From NCBI GenBank assembly GCA_049997955.1, contig JAEBDY010000007.1:372001-436000 (forward strand): 64,000 nt of DNA. Direction: 5' to 3'. The notes beneath the pieces were generated by a model. It saw nothing but the letters and a program-made list of their open reading frames with translations, searched no databases and was not told the DNA's origin. The DNA is from Umezawaea sp049997955 (GTDB lineage: Bacteria; Actinomycetota; Actinomycetes; Mycobacteriales; Pseudonocardiaceae). The translations under genes and the position numbers were made by a program. The first letter of the stretch is position 1. Every line of letters starts with the position of its first letter. Of the stretch, positions 1-9,200 are shown in pieces.

Positions 1-721
1 AGACCTTGCCGTAGGCGGTTTCGTCGGACAGCAGCGCCACCAGCGCGGGCACGACGTCGTGGACGTGGCAGAAGCAGCGCGTCTGCTGGCCGTCGCCGAA
101 CACCGTGATCGGCTCGCCCGCCAGCGCCTGCGTGACGAAGCGCGGGATGACCATGCCGTAGCGACCGGTCTGGCGGGGGCCGACCGTGTTGAACGGTCGG
201 ACGATCACCGTGCGCAGGCCGTGCTCGACCGCGTACAGGTAGGCGAACGTCTCGTCCAGCGCCTTGGCCTCGGCGTAGGACCACCGGTTCTTCAGCGGCG
301 AGCCGATGATCCGGTCGGCCTCCTCGGTGAGGCCGTTGGCGGTGTTCTTGCCGTAGATCTCGCTGGTGGACGCCACCAGGATCGGCACGTCGTGCCGCAG
401 CGCGGCGTCCAGCAGGTTCTCCGTGCCGTGCAGGTTGGTGCGAAGGCTTTCCAGCGTCTTGTCGAGGATGGTGAAGACGCCGACCGCGGCCGCGAGGTGG
501 AAAATCGCCTCGACGCCCGCCATGCACGACTCGACCGCCGCCGGATCGGTCACCGAGCCGCGCACGAAGCGGAAGCCGGGGTTGTCCTTGTAGCCGGCGA
601 GGTTGTCGAGCGTGCCGGTGCTGAGGTTGTCGAGCGCGACGACCTCGTGGCCGCGCTCCAGCAGGTGCTCGGTCAGGTGGGAGCCGATGAACCCGGCGCC
701 GCCGGTGATCAGATAACGCAC
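1..721 (-). CDS. NAD-dependent sugar epimerase/dehydratase (3' end outside window)
   Basis: Extended short-chain dehydrogenase acting on nucleotide sugars. Translating the complement from a GTG at 721 gives MRYLITGGAGFIGSHL, the N-terminal Rossmann GGxGxxG motif. An STSEIYG segment and a SYAEAKALDE segment follow, supplying the Ser and the YxxxK catalytic Tyr and Lys, and then RPFNTVGPRQ. These match the UDP-glucuronate decarboxylase and GDP/UDP-hexose epimerase group. The start has a GAGAGG Shine-Dalgarno and lies 13 bases after the dehydrogenase stop, so it is the third gene of a leftward operon (deacetylase, dehydrogenase, epimerase). About 240 residues are visible; the C-terminus runs off the window. 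The exact sugar substrate cannot be fixed from the sequence. Confidence 0.88.
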   Translation of the reverse strand, partial: MRYLITGGAGFIGSHLTEHLLERGHEVVALDNLSTGTLDNLAGYKDNPGFRFVRGSVTDPAAVESCMAGVEAIFHLAAAVGVFTILDKTLESLRTNLHGTENLLDAALRHDVPILVASTSEIYGKNTANGLTEEADRIIGSPLKNRWSYAEAKALDETFAYLYAVEHGLRTVIVRPFNTVGPRQTGRYGMVIPRFVTQALAGEPITVFGDGQQTRCFCHVHDVVPALVALLSDETAYGKV

Positions 722-734
722 GTCAGAAGTCCTC

Positions 735-2027
735 TCAGTTCGTGAACAGCGCGGGGTTGAAGCGGTAGGTGGCGTCGATGACGACCGCGCACTGCGAGAG
801 CCAGTCGTAGCTGTGGCCGGGCTGGACGGTGTGGATCAGCGCGACGTCCCAGTCGCCGCCGTTCGGCTCGACGACGCTGTCCAGCGAGCCGCCCGTGACG
901 CGGATGTTCGGCACCAGCGGGTCGTAGTAGTCGACCTTCGCGCCCTTCACCGCCAGCAGGTCGATGATGTCCAGCGCGGAGGAGGACCGAACGTCCTGGA
1001 CGCCGGGCTTGTACGTCACGCCGACCACCAGCACGCGGGCGCCCGCCATGCCCTTTCCGTTGCGGGACAGCGTGTTCACCACTCGATCGACGACCTGCTT
1101 GGGTCGCTCCGCGATGGCGTGCATGGCCTGGGTGACGAGCGGCGCGTTGTTCCGCGTCGCGCGGAGCTGCCAGAGCAGGTAGTGCGGGTCGCACGGGATG
1201 CAGTGGCCGCCGACACCGGGACCGGGGTGGAAGGCCATGAAGCCGTAGGGCTTGCTCGCCGCCGCCTCGATCACCTCGATGGGGTCGATCGAGAAGCCTT
1301 CGCTGATCTCCGCGAACTCGTTGGCCAGCGCGATGTTCACCGCGCGGAAGGTGTTCTCGTATAACTTGGTCAGTTCGGCCACCTCCGCCGAACTGACGCA
1401 GTAGACCTGCGGGGTCAGCAGGTTGATCACGCGCTGCGCCATCGCGGTGCAGGTCGGGGTCACACCGCCCAGCACGCGCGGGGTCTCCTGCTGCGTGTGC
1501 TGGGCGTTGCCGGGGTCGATGCGCTCGGGGCTGGACGCGATGAAGATGTCGCGGCCGACCTTGAACCCCTTGGCGGTCAACGGCTTCACCAGCATCCGAT
1601 CGGCGGTGCCGACGTAGCTGGTGGAGGTGAGGATCAGCGTCTGGCCCACACGGGCGTGCTCGACCAGCGCCCCGCAGGCGCTCTCCAGCGGGCCGAGGTC
1701 GGGCATCAGGTACTCGTCCAGCCCGGTCGGCACGCACACCAGCACCGCGTCGGCCTCGGTCATCCGCGCCGAGTCCGCGGTGAGCTGGAAGTCCTCCTGG
1801 TGCACGGCCTTCTCCAGCCGGCGGTGGTCGGCCTCGATCAGGTCGACCTCACCGGAGCGGATCGCGTCAAGGCGGTTCTGCGACAGGTCTATGCCGATCA
1901 CCTGGACGCCGCTCTCGTGCAGTCCGAGCGCGGTCGGGAGGCCGACGTAACCCATCCCGATGACCGCGACGGACGTCAACTCGTTCAGCTGGGCCAGGAT
2001 CTCGTATTCAGCGACAGTACTGGTCAT
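735..2027 (-). CDS. UDP-glucose/UDP-GlcNAc 6-dehydrogenase family protein
   Basis: Nucleotide-sugar dehydrogenase that oxidises the C6 hydroxyl of a UDP-hexose to a carboxylate with two NAD+. The protein has the N-terminal Rossmann motif VAVIGMGYVGLPTA, a middle domain with SSPERIDPGN, and the catalytic cysteine region GPGVGGHCIPCDP. The C-terminal UDP-binding domain contains GVTYKPGVQDVRSS. About 430 residues is usual for the WbpA/VipA/TuaD families. The start is taken as ATG 2027, with a GTG at 2036 also possible. Codon 1362-1364 on the complement is TTA, rare in such genomes and a hint of bldA-type control. It lies between the PIG-L gene and the epimerase in one operon, which together suggest a uronic or amino-uronic sugar for glycosylation. 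Confidence 0.92.
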   Translation of the reverse strand: MTSTVAEYEILAQLNELTSVAVIGMGYVGLPTALGLHESGVQVIGIDLSQNRLDAIRSGEVDLIEADHRRLEKAVHQEDFQLTADSARMTEADAVLVCVPTGLDEYLMPDLGPLESACGALVEHARVGQTLILTSTSYVGTADRMLVKPLTAKGFKVGRDIFIASSPERIDPGNAQHTQQETPRVLGGVTPTCTAMAQRVINLLTPQVYCVSSAEVAELTKLYENTFRAVNIALANEFAEISEGFSIDPIEVIEAAASKPYGFMAFHPGPGVGGHCIPCDPHYLLWQLRATRNNAPLVTQAMHAIAERPKQVVDRVVNTLSRNGKGMAGARVLVVGVTYKPGVQDVRSSSALDIIDLLAVKGAKVDYYDPLVPNIRVTGGSLDSVVEPNGGDWDVALIHTVQPGHSYDWLSQCAVVIDATYRFNPALFTN

Positions 2028-2074
2028 TCCGTTCACCCGTCTCTAAACGCGGCAGAAGGTGGTCTGGGGCGAAG

Positions 2075-2758
2075 TCAGTGCACGATCCGGACGATCTCGA
2101 ACGCTTCGGCGAGGCCGGTGGAGATCTGCGAACCGCGGTATTCGGCCAGGGCTCGGACACCCCGTTCGCTGCGCGGGTTGGGCCAGGGCTCGAGTTCCTT
2201 GCCGTACGCGCGCAGCGCTTCGATCTTGCGCTCGACGTGCGACTCCTCGAGGCGCTGCCAGCAGTTGGGGCGGAAGGCGACCGGCAGCCCGGACGCCTCG
2301 CCCACGTCGGTGGCCGAGCGGATCTCGAAGGTTCGCACCTCCAGCACGCTGCTCTTGCCGGGCCTGCCCGCCACCCGTGCGGCCCGGCTGACCAACGCGT
2401 GGTCGGTGCTCAGGTCGCCCATGCTCGTGGTGAGGATCGTATCGGGTTCGAAGTCCCGGACCTCGTTCTCCACGACCCGGTTGAGCTCGAGGTGGCTGAT
2501 GGTGTCGAGGCGGTTGTCCCCGAACTCGTTGACGCGTAAGCGTTCGATGCCCAGCGTCTTCGCGGCCAGCTCGATCGCGTCGGTGCGGTTGACGATCCCG
2601 GCGCCATTCGGCGACCGCGAGCCGTCGTCGTTGGTCAGGACGCAGAGCGAGATCACCACGCCCTCGTCGGCGAGCCGGGCGATGGTGCCGCCCGCGCCGA
2701 GCGTCTCGTCGTCGCCGTGGGCGCCCACGACCAGCAGCTTGTGTATTTTCCTATGCAT
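2075..2758 (-). CDS. PIG-L family N-acetyl-sugar deacetylase
   Basis: Zinc-dependent deacetylase of the PIG-L/LmbE superfamily (227 residues), which removes acetyl groups from GlcNAc-type moieties; relatives include MshB, Mca and glycopeptide deacetylases. The N-terminus holds AHGDDETLGAGG, the AHxDDE zinc motif with Gly in place of the usual Pro. STDHALVSRAARV supplies the DxH part of the metal site. It is the first gene of the leftward sugar operon and its start faces the 477-bp control region shared with PKS-A. Codon 2537-2539 on the complement is TTA, so translation may depend on the rare leucyl tRNA. The substrate is inferred to be an N-acetylated nucleotide sugar or a sugar already on the polyketide; the sequence does not decide. 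Confidence 0.87.
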   Translation of the reverse strand: MHRKIHKLLVVGAHGDDETLGAGGTIARLADEGVVISLCVLTNDDGSRSPNGAGIVNRTDAIELAAKTLGIERLRVNEFGDNRLDTISHLELNRVVENEVRDFEPDTILTTSMGDLSTDHALVSRAARVAGRPGKSSVLEVRTFEIRSATDVGEASGLPVAFRPNCWQRLEESHVERKIEALRAYGKELEPWPNPRSERGVRALAEYRGSQISTGLAEAFEIVRIVH

Positions 2759-2889
2759 ACCGGATCCCCAGCCTTAGTCCTGTGGGTGAGCCATTCCCCG
2801 AACCGGCCATCGCCGATCGAGGTGGCGAGCACGGCGTCACGAGCCGAAAGGTTTGTCGAAAACCTGTCATCCGCGGATCGGCTCAGACA

Positions 2890-2897
2890 ACCCCTAA
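2890..2897 (-). promoter_or_regulatory. TTAGGGGT motif upstream of the sugar operon
   Basis: Reads ACCCCTAA on the + strand, 132 bp upstream of the PIG-L start and in the same orientation as that gene. The flanks extend the match to CTTTAGGGGTT, identical to the copy at 16847-16857. It overlaps the 11-bp-spaced CTAAAG direct repeat. Confidence 0.5.
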
Positions 2898-3019
2898 AGA
2901 CCGTCTAAAGCGGACCTTGCCGGTGGTGCGAACCCCGTGCGTGGGGCGGTGGCGACCGCACGGGCAGGCCATGGCGTCGTCGTGGAGCGACACCTCACTG
3001 TGAACCCACCACAAGACGT

Positions 3020-3027
3020 TTAGGGGT
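3020..3027 (+). promoter_or_regulatory. TTAGGGGT motif, distal copy upstream of PKS-A
   Basis: Exact octamer about 210 bp upstream of the PKS-A start codon, same orientation as the gene. It belongs to a set found only in the non-coding gaps of this cluster. Confidence 0.45.
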
Positions 3028-3102
3028 CGGGAAGCCGTTCCCGCCCACGACCGGCCGCGGCCCGTCCGACCGCGCCACACCTCGTGGACGACTCGTCGAG
3101 GG

Positions 3103-3138
3103 TTAGGGGCGGGATCCCGTCGTTCGGATCTTAGGGGT
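3103..3138 (+). promoter_or_regulatory. Paired TTAGGGG(C/T) motifs upstream of PKS-A
   Basis: TTAGGGGC at 3103-3110 and TTAGGGGT at 3131-3138 form a direct repeat with a 28-bp period, ending 97 bp before the PKS-A start. A transcriptional activator site is the simplest reading; the cognate regulator is not identified. Confidence 0.5.
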
Positions 3139-3235
3139 GGGTGGGCTCGCGGAGCGCTCGTATCGTCACGTCTATTGCTGTGGGGGCACGAGATCCCCCT
3201 TTCCAGTGCAGGCGACGTGGAAGGAAAGAGGACTC

Positions 3236-6200
3236 GTGGGCAACTCCGAGGACAAGCTGGTCGGTGCGCTCCGTGCCTCCCTCAAGGAGAGCGAACGGCT
3301 GCGGGAGAAGAACCGGCGGCTGACCGAAGCCGCGCGAGAGCCGATCGCGATCATCGGCATGGCTTGCCGGTTCCCCGGTGGAGCCACGACACCGGAGGAG
3401 TTCTGGCGGCTGCTGGACGGGGGCGTCGACGCGATCGGGGAGTTCCCCGGCAACCGCGGCTGGGACCTGGAGCGGCTCTACGACTCGACCGGTGAACGTC
3501 CGGGGTCGAGCTACGTGAGGGAAGGAGGCTTCCTCCACGATGCCTTGGACTTCGACGCCGACCTGTTCGGCATCAGCCCGCGCGAGGCACTGCTCATGGA
3601 TCCGCAGCAACGGCTCCTGCTGGAAACGTCGTGGGAGGCCTTCGAGCGCGCGGGTATCGCGCCGCACTCGGTGAAGGGCAGCGCCACCGGCGTGTTCGCC
3701 GGCACGATGTACCACAACTACCAGGGCAGCTACGGGTCCTCCGGGGTCATCTCCGGCAGGCTCGCCTACACCTTCGGCCTGGAAGGTCCTGCGGTCACCA
3801 TCGACACCGCGTGCTCCTCCTCGCTGGTCGCGCTGCACATGGCGGTGCAGGCGCTGCGCAGCGGCGAGTGCTCGCTCGCGCTCGCGGGCGGTGTCTCGGT
3901 GATGTCGACGCCGCGCACGTTCGTCGAGTTCAGCCTCGACGGCACGCTCTCCCGCAGCGCCCGCTGCCGCCCGTTCGCCGACTCCGCCGACGGCACCGGC
4001 TGGTCAGAAGGCTGCGGGATGCTGCTGGTGGAAAAGCTCTCCGACGCCCGCCGCAACGGCCACCCCGTGCTCGCGGTCGTCCGCGGCACCGCGATCAACC
4101 AGGACGGCGCGTCCAACGGCATGACCGCGCCCAACGGTCCCGCCCAGCAGCGCGTGATCCGCCAGGCGCTCGCCAACGCCCGCCTCACCCCCGACGAGGT
4201 CGACGTCGTCGAGGCGCACGGCACCGCAACCAAGCTCGGTGACCCGATCGAGGCGCACGCGCTGCTCGCGACCTACGGCCAGGGCCGGGCCGAGAACTCC
4301 CCGCTGTGGCTGGGTTCGGTGAAGTCCAACGTCGGCCACACGCAGGCCGCGTCCGGCGTCGCCGGGGTGCTGAAGATCGTGCTGGCGCTGAACAACGGCG
4401 TGATGCCGCAGACGCTGCACGTCGACCGGCCGACCCGGCAGGTCGACTGGGGCGTCGGGCAGGTCGAGCTGCTCGCCGAGCGGCGACCGTGGGAGCGCAA
4501 CGGCCACCCGCGGCGCGGCGCGGTCTCGTGCTTCGGCCTGAGCGGCACCAACGCGCACGTCATCCTCGAAGAGGCTCCGGAACCCGACGCCACCGAGGGA
4601 ACACCGCGTGACGACGCCGCGGTCCCGTTCGTGCTGTCCGGCCGGACGCCGCAGGCGTTGCGGGCACAGGCCGCGCGGTTGGCCGAGCACCTTGCCGAAA
4701 ACCCCGTGGAGCCGCTCGACGTCGCCCGCACGCTGGCCGCCGGGCGGACGCACCTCGACCACCGCGCGGCCGTCGTGGGGCGCGACCACGCCGAGCTGCT
4801 CGCCGCGCTGCGCGGGTTCGCGGACGGCGAGCCGGGCGCGCTGACCGGCCTCGCCCGCGGCGAGACGAGCACCGCGTTCCTGTTCTCCGGCCAGGGTTCT
4901 CAGCGTTTCGGCATGGGCCGGGAGCTGGCCGCCGCGTACCCGCGGTTCGCCCGGGCGTACGCCGATGCCTGTGCCGAGCTGGACAAGCACCTGGACCGCC
5001 CGATCCGCGAGGTGATCTACACCGACGCGGATGCCCTGTCTCAGACCGGGAACACGCAGGCGGCCCTGTTCGCCTTCGAGGTCGCGCTGTTCCGGCTCGT
5101 CGAGTCGTGGGGCCTGGTCCCGGACGCGGTGTGCGGCCACTCCATCGGCGAACTGGCGGCGGCGCACTGCGCGGGCGTGTTCTCCCTCGCCGACGCCGCC
5201 AAGCTGGTCGCCGCCCGCGGCCGCCTGATGCAGGCGCTGCCCGCCGGGGGTGCGATGGTCGCCGTCGAGGGCACGGCCGACGAGGTCGCCACCCACGACC
5301 CACGGGGAACGGTCGACATCGCCGCAGTCAACGGTCCGCGCTCTTTGGTCCTCTCCGGTGACGAGGCCTCCGTGCTCGCGGTGGCCGCGAAGTTCACCGA
5401 CGCCGGACGACGCACGACCCGGCTGCGGGTTTCGCACGCCTTCCACTCGCGCCTGATGGAGCCGATGATCGCGGAGTTCCGCGCCGTGGCCCGGTCCCTC
5501 ACCTACTCGCGGCCCGAACTGACCGTCGTCTCCAGCGTCACCGGCGGGGAGGTCGGCGCCGAGCTGACCGATCCCGAGCACTGGGCGCGCAACGTCCGGC
5601 AGCCGGTCCGGTTCGCCGACGCCGTGCGCGCGCTGGCCGACGAGGGCGTCAACCGGTTCCTGGAGCTGGGCCCGGACGCGCCGCTGACCGCCGCGGTCCC
5701 GCAGTCCGTCGACGGCACCGCGGTCGCCGTGGCGGCACAGCGCCGGGACGTCCCGGAGGATGTCGCGCTCGCCACCGCGCTCGCGACCCTGCACGTGCGG
5801 GGCGTGGTGCCGGACTGGGCCGCGCACTTCGCCGCCCGCGGCGCGAACCGGGTGGACCTGCCGACCTACGCCTTCCAGCACCAGCGGTTCTGGCTGGAGA
5901 TGTCGTCGGAGTCCGGTGACCTCACCGCCATCGGCCTCGACCCGGTCGACCATCCGCTGCTCGGCGCGGCCACCCTGCTGGCCGACGCCGACGGAGTGGT
6001 GCTGTCCGGCCGGATCTCCGCCACCACCCACCCGTGGCTGAACGACCACGTGGTCGGCGGCGCGGTCCTGCTGCCCGGCACGGCTTTCGTCGAACTCGCC
6101 GTCCGAGCGGGCGACGAGGTGGGCTGCGGTCGCGTCCGAGACCTGACGCTGCACGCCCCGCTGGTGCTCCAGGCGAAGGGCGCCGCCCGCATCCAGGTGC

Positions 6201-9200
6201 GCGTCGGCACGCCCGCCGCTGACGGGTCCCGCCCGATCAGCGTCCACTCGCGACCGGACGACCTCACCGCCACGGGTGGCTGGGCCCGGCACGCGGACGG
6301 CACGCTCGCGCCCGCCACGGCCGGTGTCTCGTTCGACCTCAGCGCCTGGCCGCCCGCCGGTGCCGAGGTGGTCGACATCGACGGCATGTACGACGTGCTG
6401 GCCGAGCACGGCATGGCTTACGGTCCGATGTTCCAGAGCCTGCGGGCGGCCTGGCGTTCGGGTGACGACGTCTACGCCGAGGTCGCCCTGCCCGAGCAGG
6501 ACAGGCTCGGCGCCGAGGCGTTCGGCCTGCACCCCGCGGTCTTCGACGCGGCCCTGCACGCCATCGGGCTCAGCGGCGCCGCGGGTGAGGGCATCGCGCT
6601 GCCGTACTCCTGGTCCGACGTCGAACTGCTGGCCGCCGGCGCGGCCTCGCTGCGGGTGCACCTCCGCCCCGTCGGGGAGCGGACGGTCGAGCTGCGGCTG
6701 GCCGACTCGACCGGGGCACCGGTCGCCAGGGTCGGCTCGCTGGCACTGCGCCGGATCAGCGAGGAGCAGCTCGCCGCGGCCCGCGCGGTTCCCAGCGGCA
6801 CCGACTCCCTCTACCGGATCGACTGGGTCCAGACCACGCTGCCGGACGTCACCGGGGCTCCCGACCTCGTCGTGCACGAGGTCGAACCGGGAACGGACGC
6901 GATCACGGCGAAGCAGGCCGTCCACCGCGCGCTGTCCGTGGTGCGGACCTGGCTCTCCGAAACCAGGTCCGGCCGCCTGCTCATCGTGACCCGCGATGAC
7001 CTGGCCGGGGCCGCCGTGGCCGGGCTCGTCCGCTCGGCCGCGGTCGAGAACCCCGGTCGAATCATCCTCGTCGAGGGCGCCGCGACGCCCGAGCAACTCG
7101 CCGCGATCTCCACCGCCGACGAGTCCTCGGTCCGCGTCACCGACGGCGGGGTGTCCGTGCCGCGGCTGGCCAGGGCGGTACCGGAACCCGCCGGGGCGCC
7201 GGACTGGGGCACCGTGCTGATCTCGGGTGGCACCGGCGCGCTGGGCAAGCTCATCGCGACGCACCTCGTGCGGCAGCACGGCGTCAAGGACCTCGTCATC
7301 GCGAGTCGCCGTGGACCGAAGGCCGACGGCGCCGCCGAACTCGTGGCCGAGCTGGCGGAACTGGGCGCGGCGGCGACGGTCGTGGCCGTCGACCTCGCGA
7401 ACCGGGCGAAGGTCAAGGCACTGCTGAAGAAGCACCCGGTGAACGCGGTCGTCCACGCGGCCGGTGTGCTCGACGACGGTGTCCTCACCTCGATGACGCC
7501 CGAGCGCGTCGACGCCGTCTTCGACCCGAAGGCACTGGCCGCCTGGCACCTGCACGAGCTGGCGGGCGACCTCACCGCGTTCGTCACGTTCTCCTCGGCG
7601 GCCGGTGTGCTTGGCGCTCCGGGCCAGGCGAACTACGCCGCCGCCAACGCGTTCCTGGACGCCCTCACCGCGGTGCGCCGCGCCGAGGGCAAGCCTGCGC
7701 ACTCGCTGGCGTGGGGCATGTGGAAGTCGACGGCGGGCATGGCCGGGGAAGCCCACGGCAAGGGCGGCCTCGGCGCCTTCGACGCGGAGGAGGGCCTGGC
7801 GCTGTTCGACACCGCGGTCGGCGCGGCGGGCGACGTGTACGTCCCGATCAAGCTCGACCTGCCCGCGTGGCGCACCGCGGACGGCGTTCCCGACCTGCTG
7901 CGCGGCCTCGTCCCCGCGGCGCGGCGCACGGTGTCCGACCGCGAGGGCGGCGTGGACTCGTTGCTGGGCAGACTGATCCGGCTGCCCGCGGACAAGCGCT
8001 TCGACCACCTGCGCGACCTGGTGGTCCAGCACGCGGCCGCGGTGCTCGGCCACGGTTCGGCCGATCTGCTCGACGTCGACCGCGCGTTCAAGGACCTCGG
8101 GTTCGACTCCCTGACCGCGGTCGAGCTGCGCAACGCGCTCAACGAGGCCACCGGCCTGAGCCTGACCGCGACGCTCGTCTTCGACTACCCGACCGCGGGT
8201 GACCTCGCGGCGCACCTGCACGAGTCGCTGCTGGGTGAGATCGGCGACGCGGGGGAGCCCGAAGAGGTCTTCGCGACCGCGGGCGCCGACGAGCCGATCG
8301 CGATCGTCGGCATGGCCTGCCGGTTCCCCGGTGGCGTCGGCACCCCGGACGACCTGTGGCGGCTGGTCGCCGAGGGCGGCGACGGGATCGGGGACTTCCC
8401 CGAGGACCGCGCCTGGGACATGGACCACTGGCTGCCGCAGGTCGCGCCGGACGGCGGCACGCCGCAGGGCGGGTTCGTCCGCGACGCCACCGATTTCGAC
8501 GCCGCGTTCTTCGGCATCAGCCCCAACGAAGCCGTGATGATGGATCCCCAGCAGCGGATCCTGCTCGAGTCCTCCTGGACGGCTCTGCAGGGGGCTGGGG
8601 TGGACCCGTTGTCGCTCAGGGGAAGCACCACCGGCGTGTTCGTCGGCGTGATGCAGACCGACTACCACCCCGGTGACGCGCTCGTGCAGGGCGGCGGCAT
8701 CTACCGCGGTTCGGGCGCGCTGAGCAGCGTGGTCTCCGGCCGCGTCGCCTACGTGTTCGGCCTCGAAGGCCCGGCGGTGTCGGTGGACACGGCGTGCTCG
8801 TCCTCACTGGTCGCGCTGCACCAGGCCGGGCAGGCGCTGCGGAGCGGGGACTGCTCGCTGGCGCTGGTCGCCGGGGTGTCCGCGCTCGTCTCGCCCGCGC
8901 CGTTCGCGCAGTTCGTGGACGGCGCGGTGGCCCGCGACGGCCGTTGCAAGCCCTACTCGGCCGCGGCCGACGGCTTCGGCTGGGGCGAAGGCGTCGGTGT
9001 CCTGGTGGTGGAGCGGCTCTCCGACGCGCGCCGCCACGGCCACGACGTGCTGGCGGTCATCAAGTCCAGCGCCATCAACGCCGATGGCGCGTCCAACGGC
9101 CTCACCGCGCCGAGCGGGTCCGCCCAGGAGCGGCTGATCCGCCGGGCACTGGCCACCGCGGGCCTGGAACCATCCGAAGTGGACGCGGTCGAGGGTCACG

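Larger units (their letters stand above)
2759..3235. promoter_or_regulatory. Divergent control region between the sugar operon and PKS-A
   Basis: This 477-bp stretch has no convincing gene. It holds three copies or near copies of the octamer TTAGGGGT on the + strand and one on the - strand. It also has a direct repeat CCTAAAG/TCTAAAG (starts 2893 and 2904, 11 bp apart), the spacing typical of SARP operators. Promoters for both directions should lie here. The PKS-A Shine-Dalgarno (GGAAAGAGG) is at its right edge. Confidence 0.65.

Noticed and set aside
3137..3235. Upstream in-frame extension of PKS-A (33 residues)
   Set aside because: No ribosome site, non-docking-like sequence, and it would run through the TTAGGGGT element; GTG 3236 has an ideal Shine-Dalgarno.
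4004..8668. Very long open frame on the - strand (1554 codons) opposite PKS-A
   Set aside because: High GC removes stop codons from the antisense frame; the translation is low-complexity Arg/Gly/Val-rich sequence without domains, while the + strand encodes clear PKS domains.
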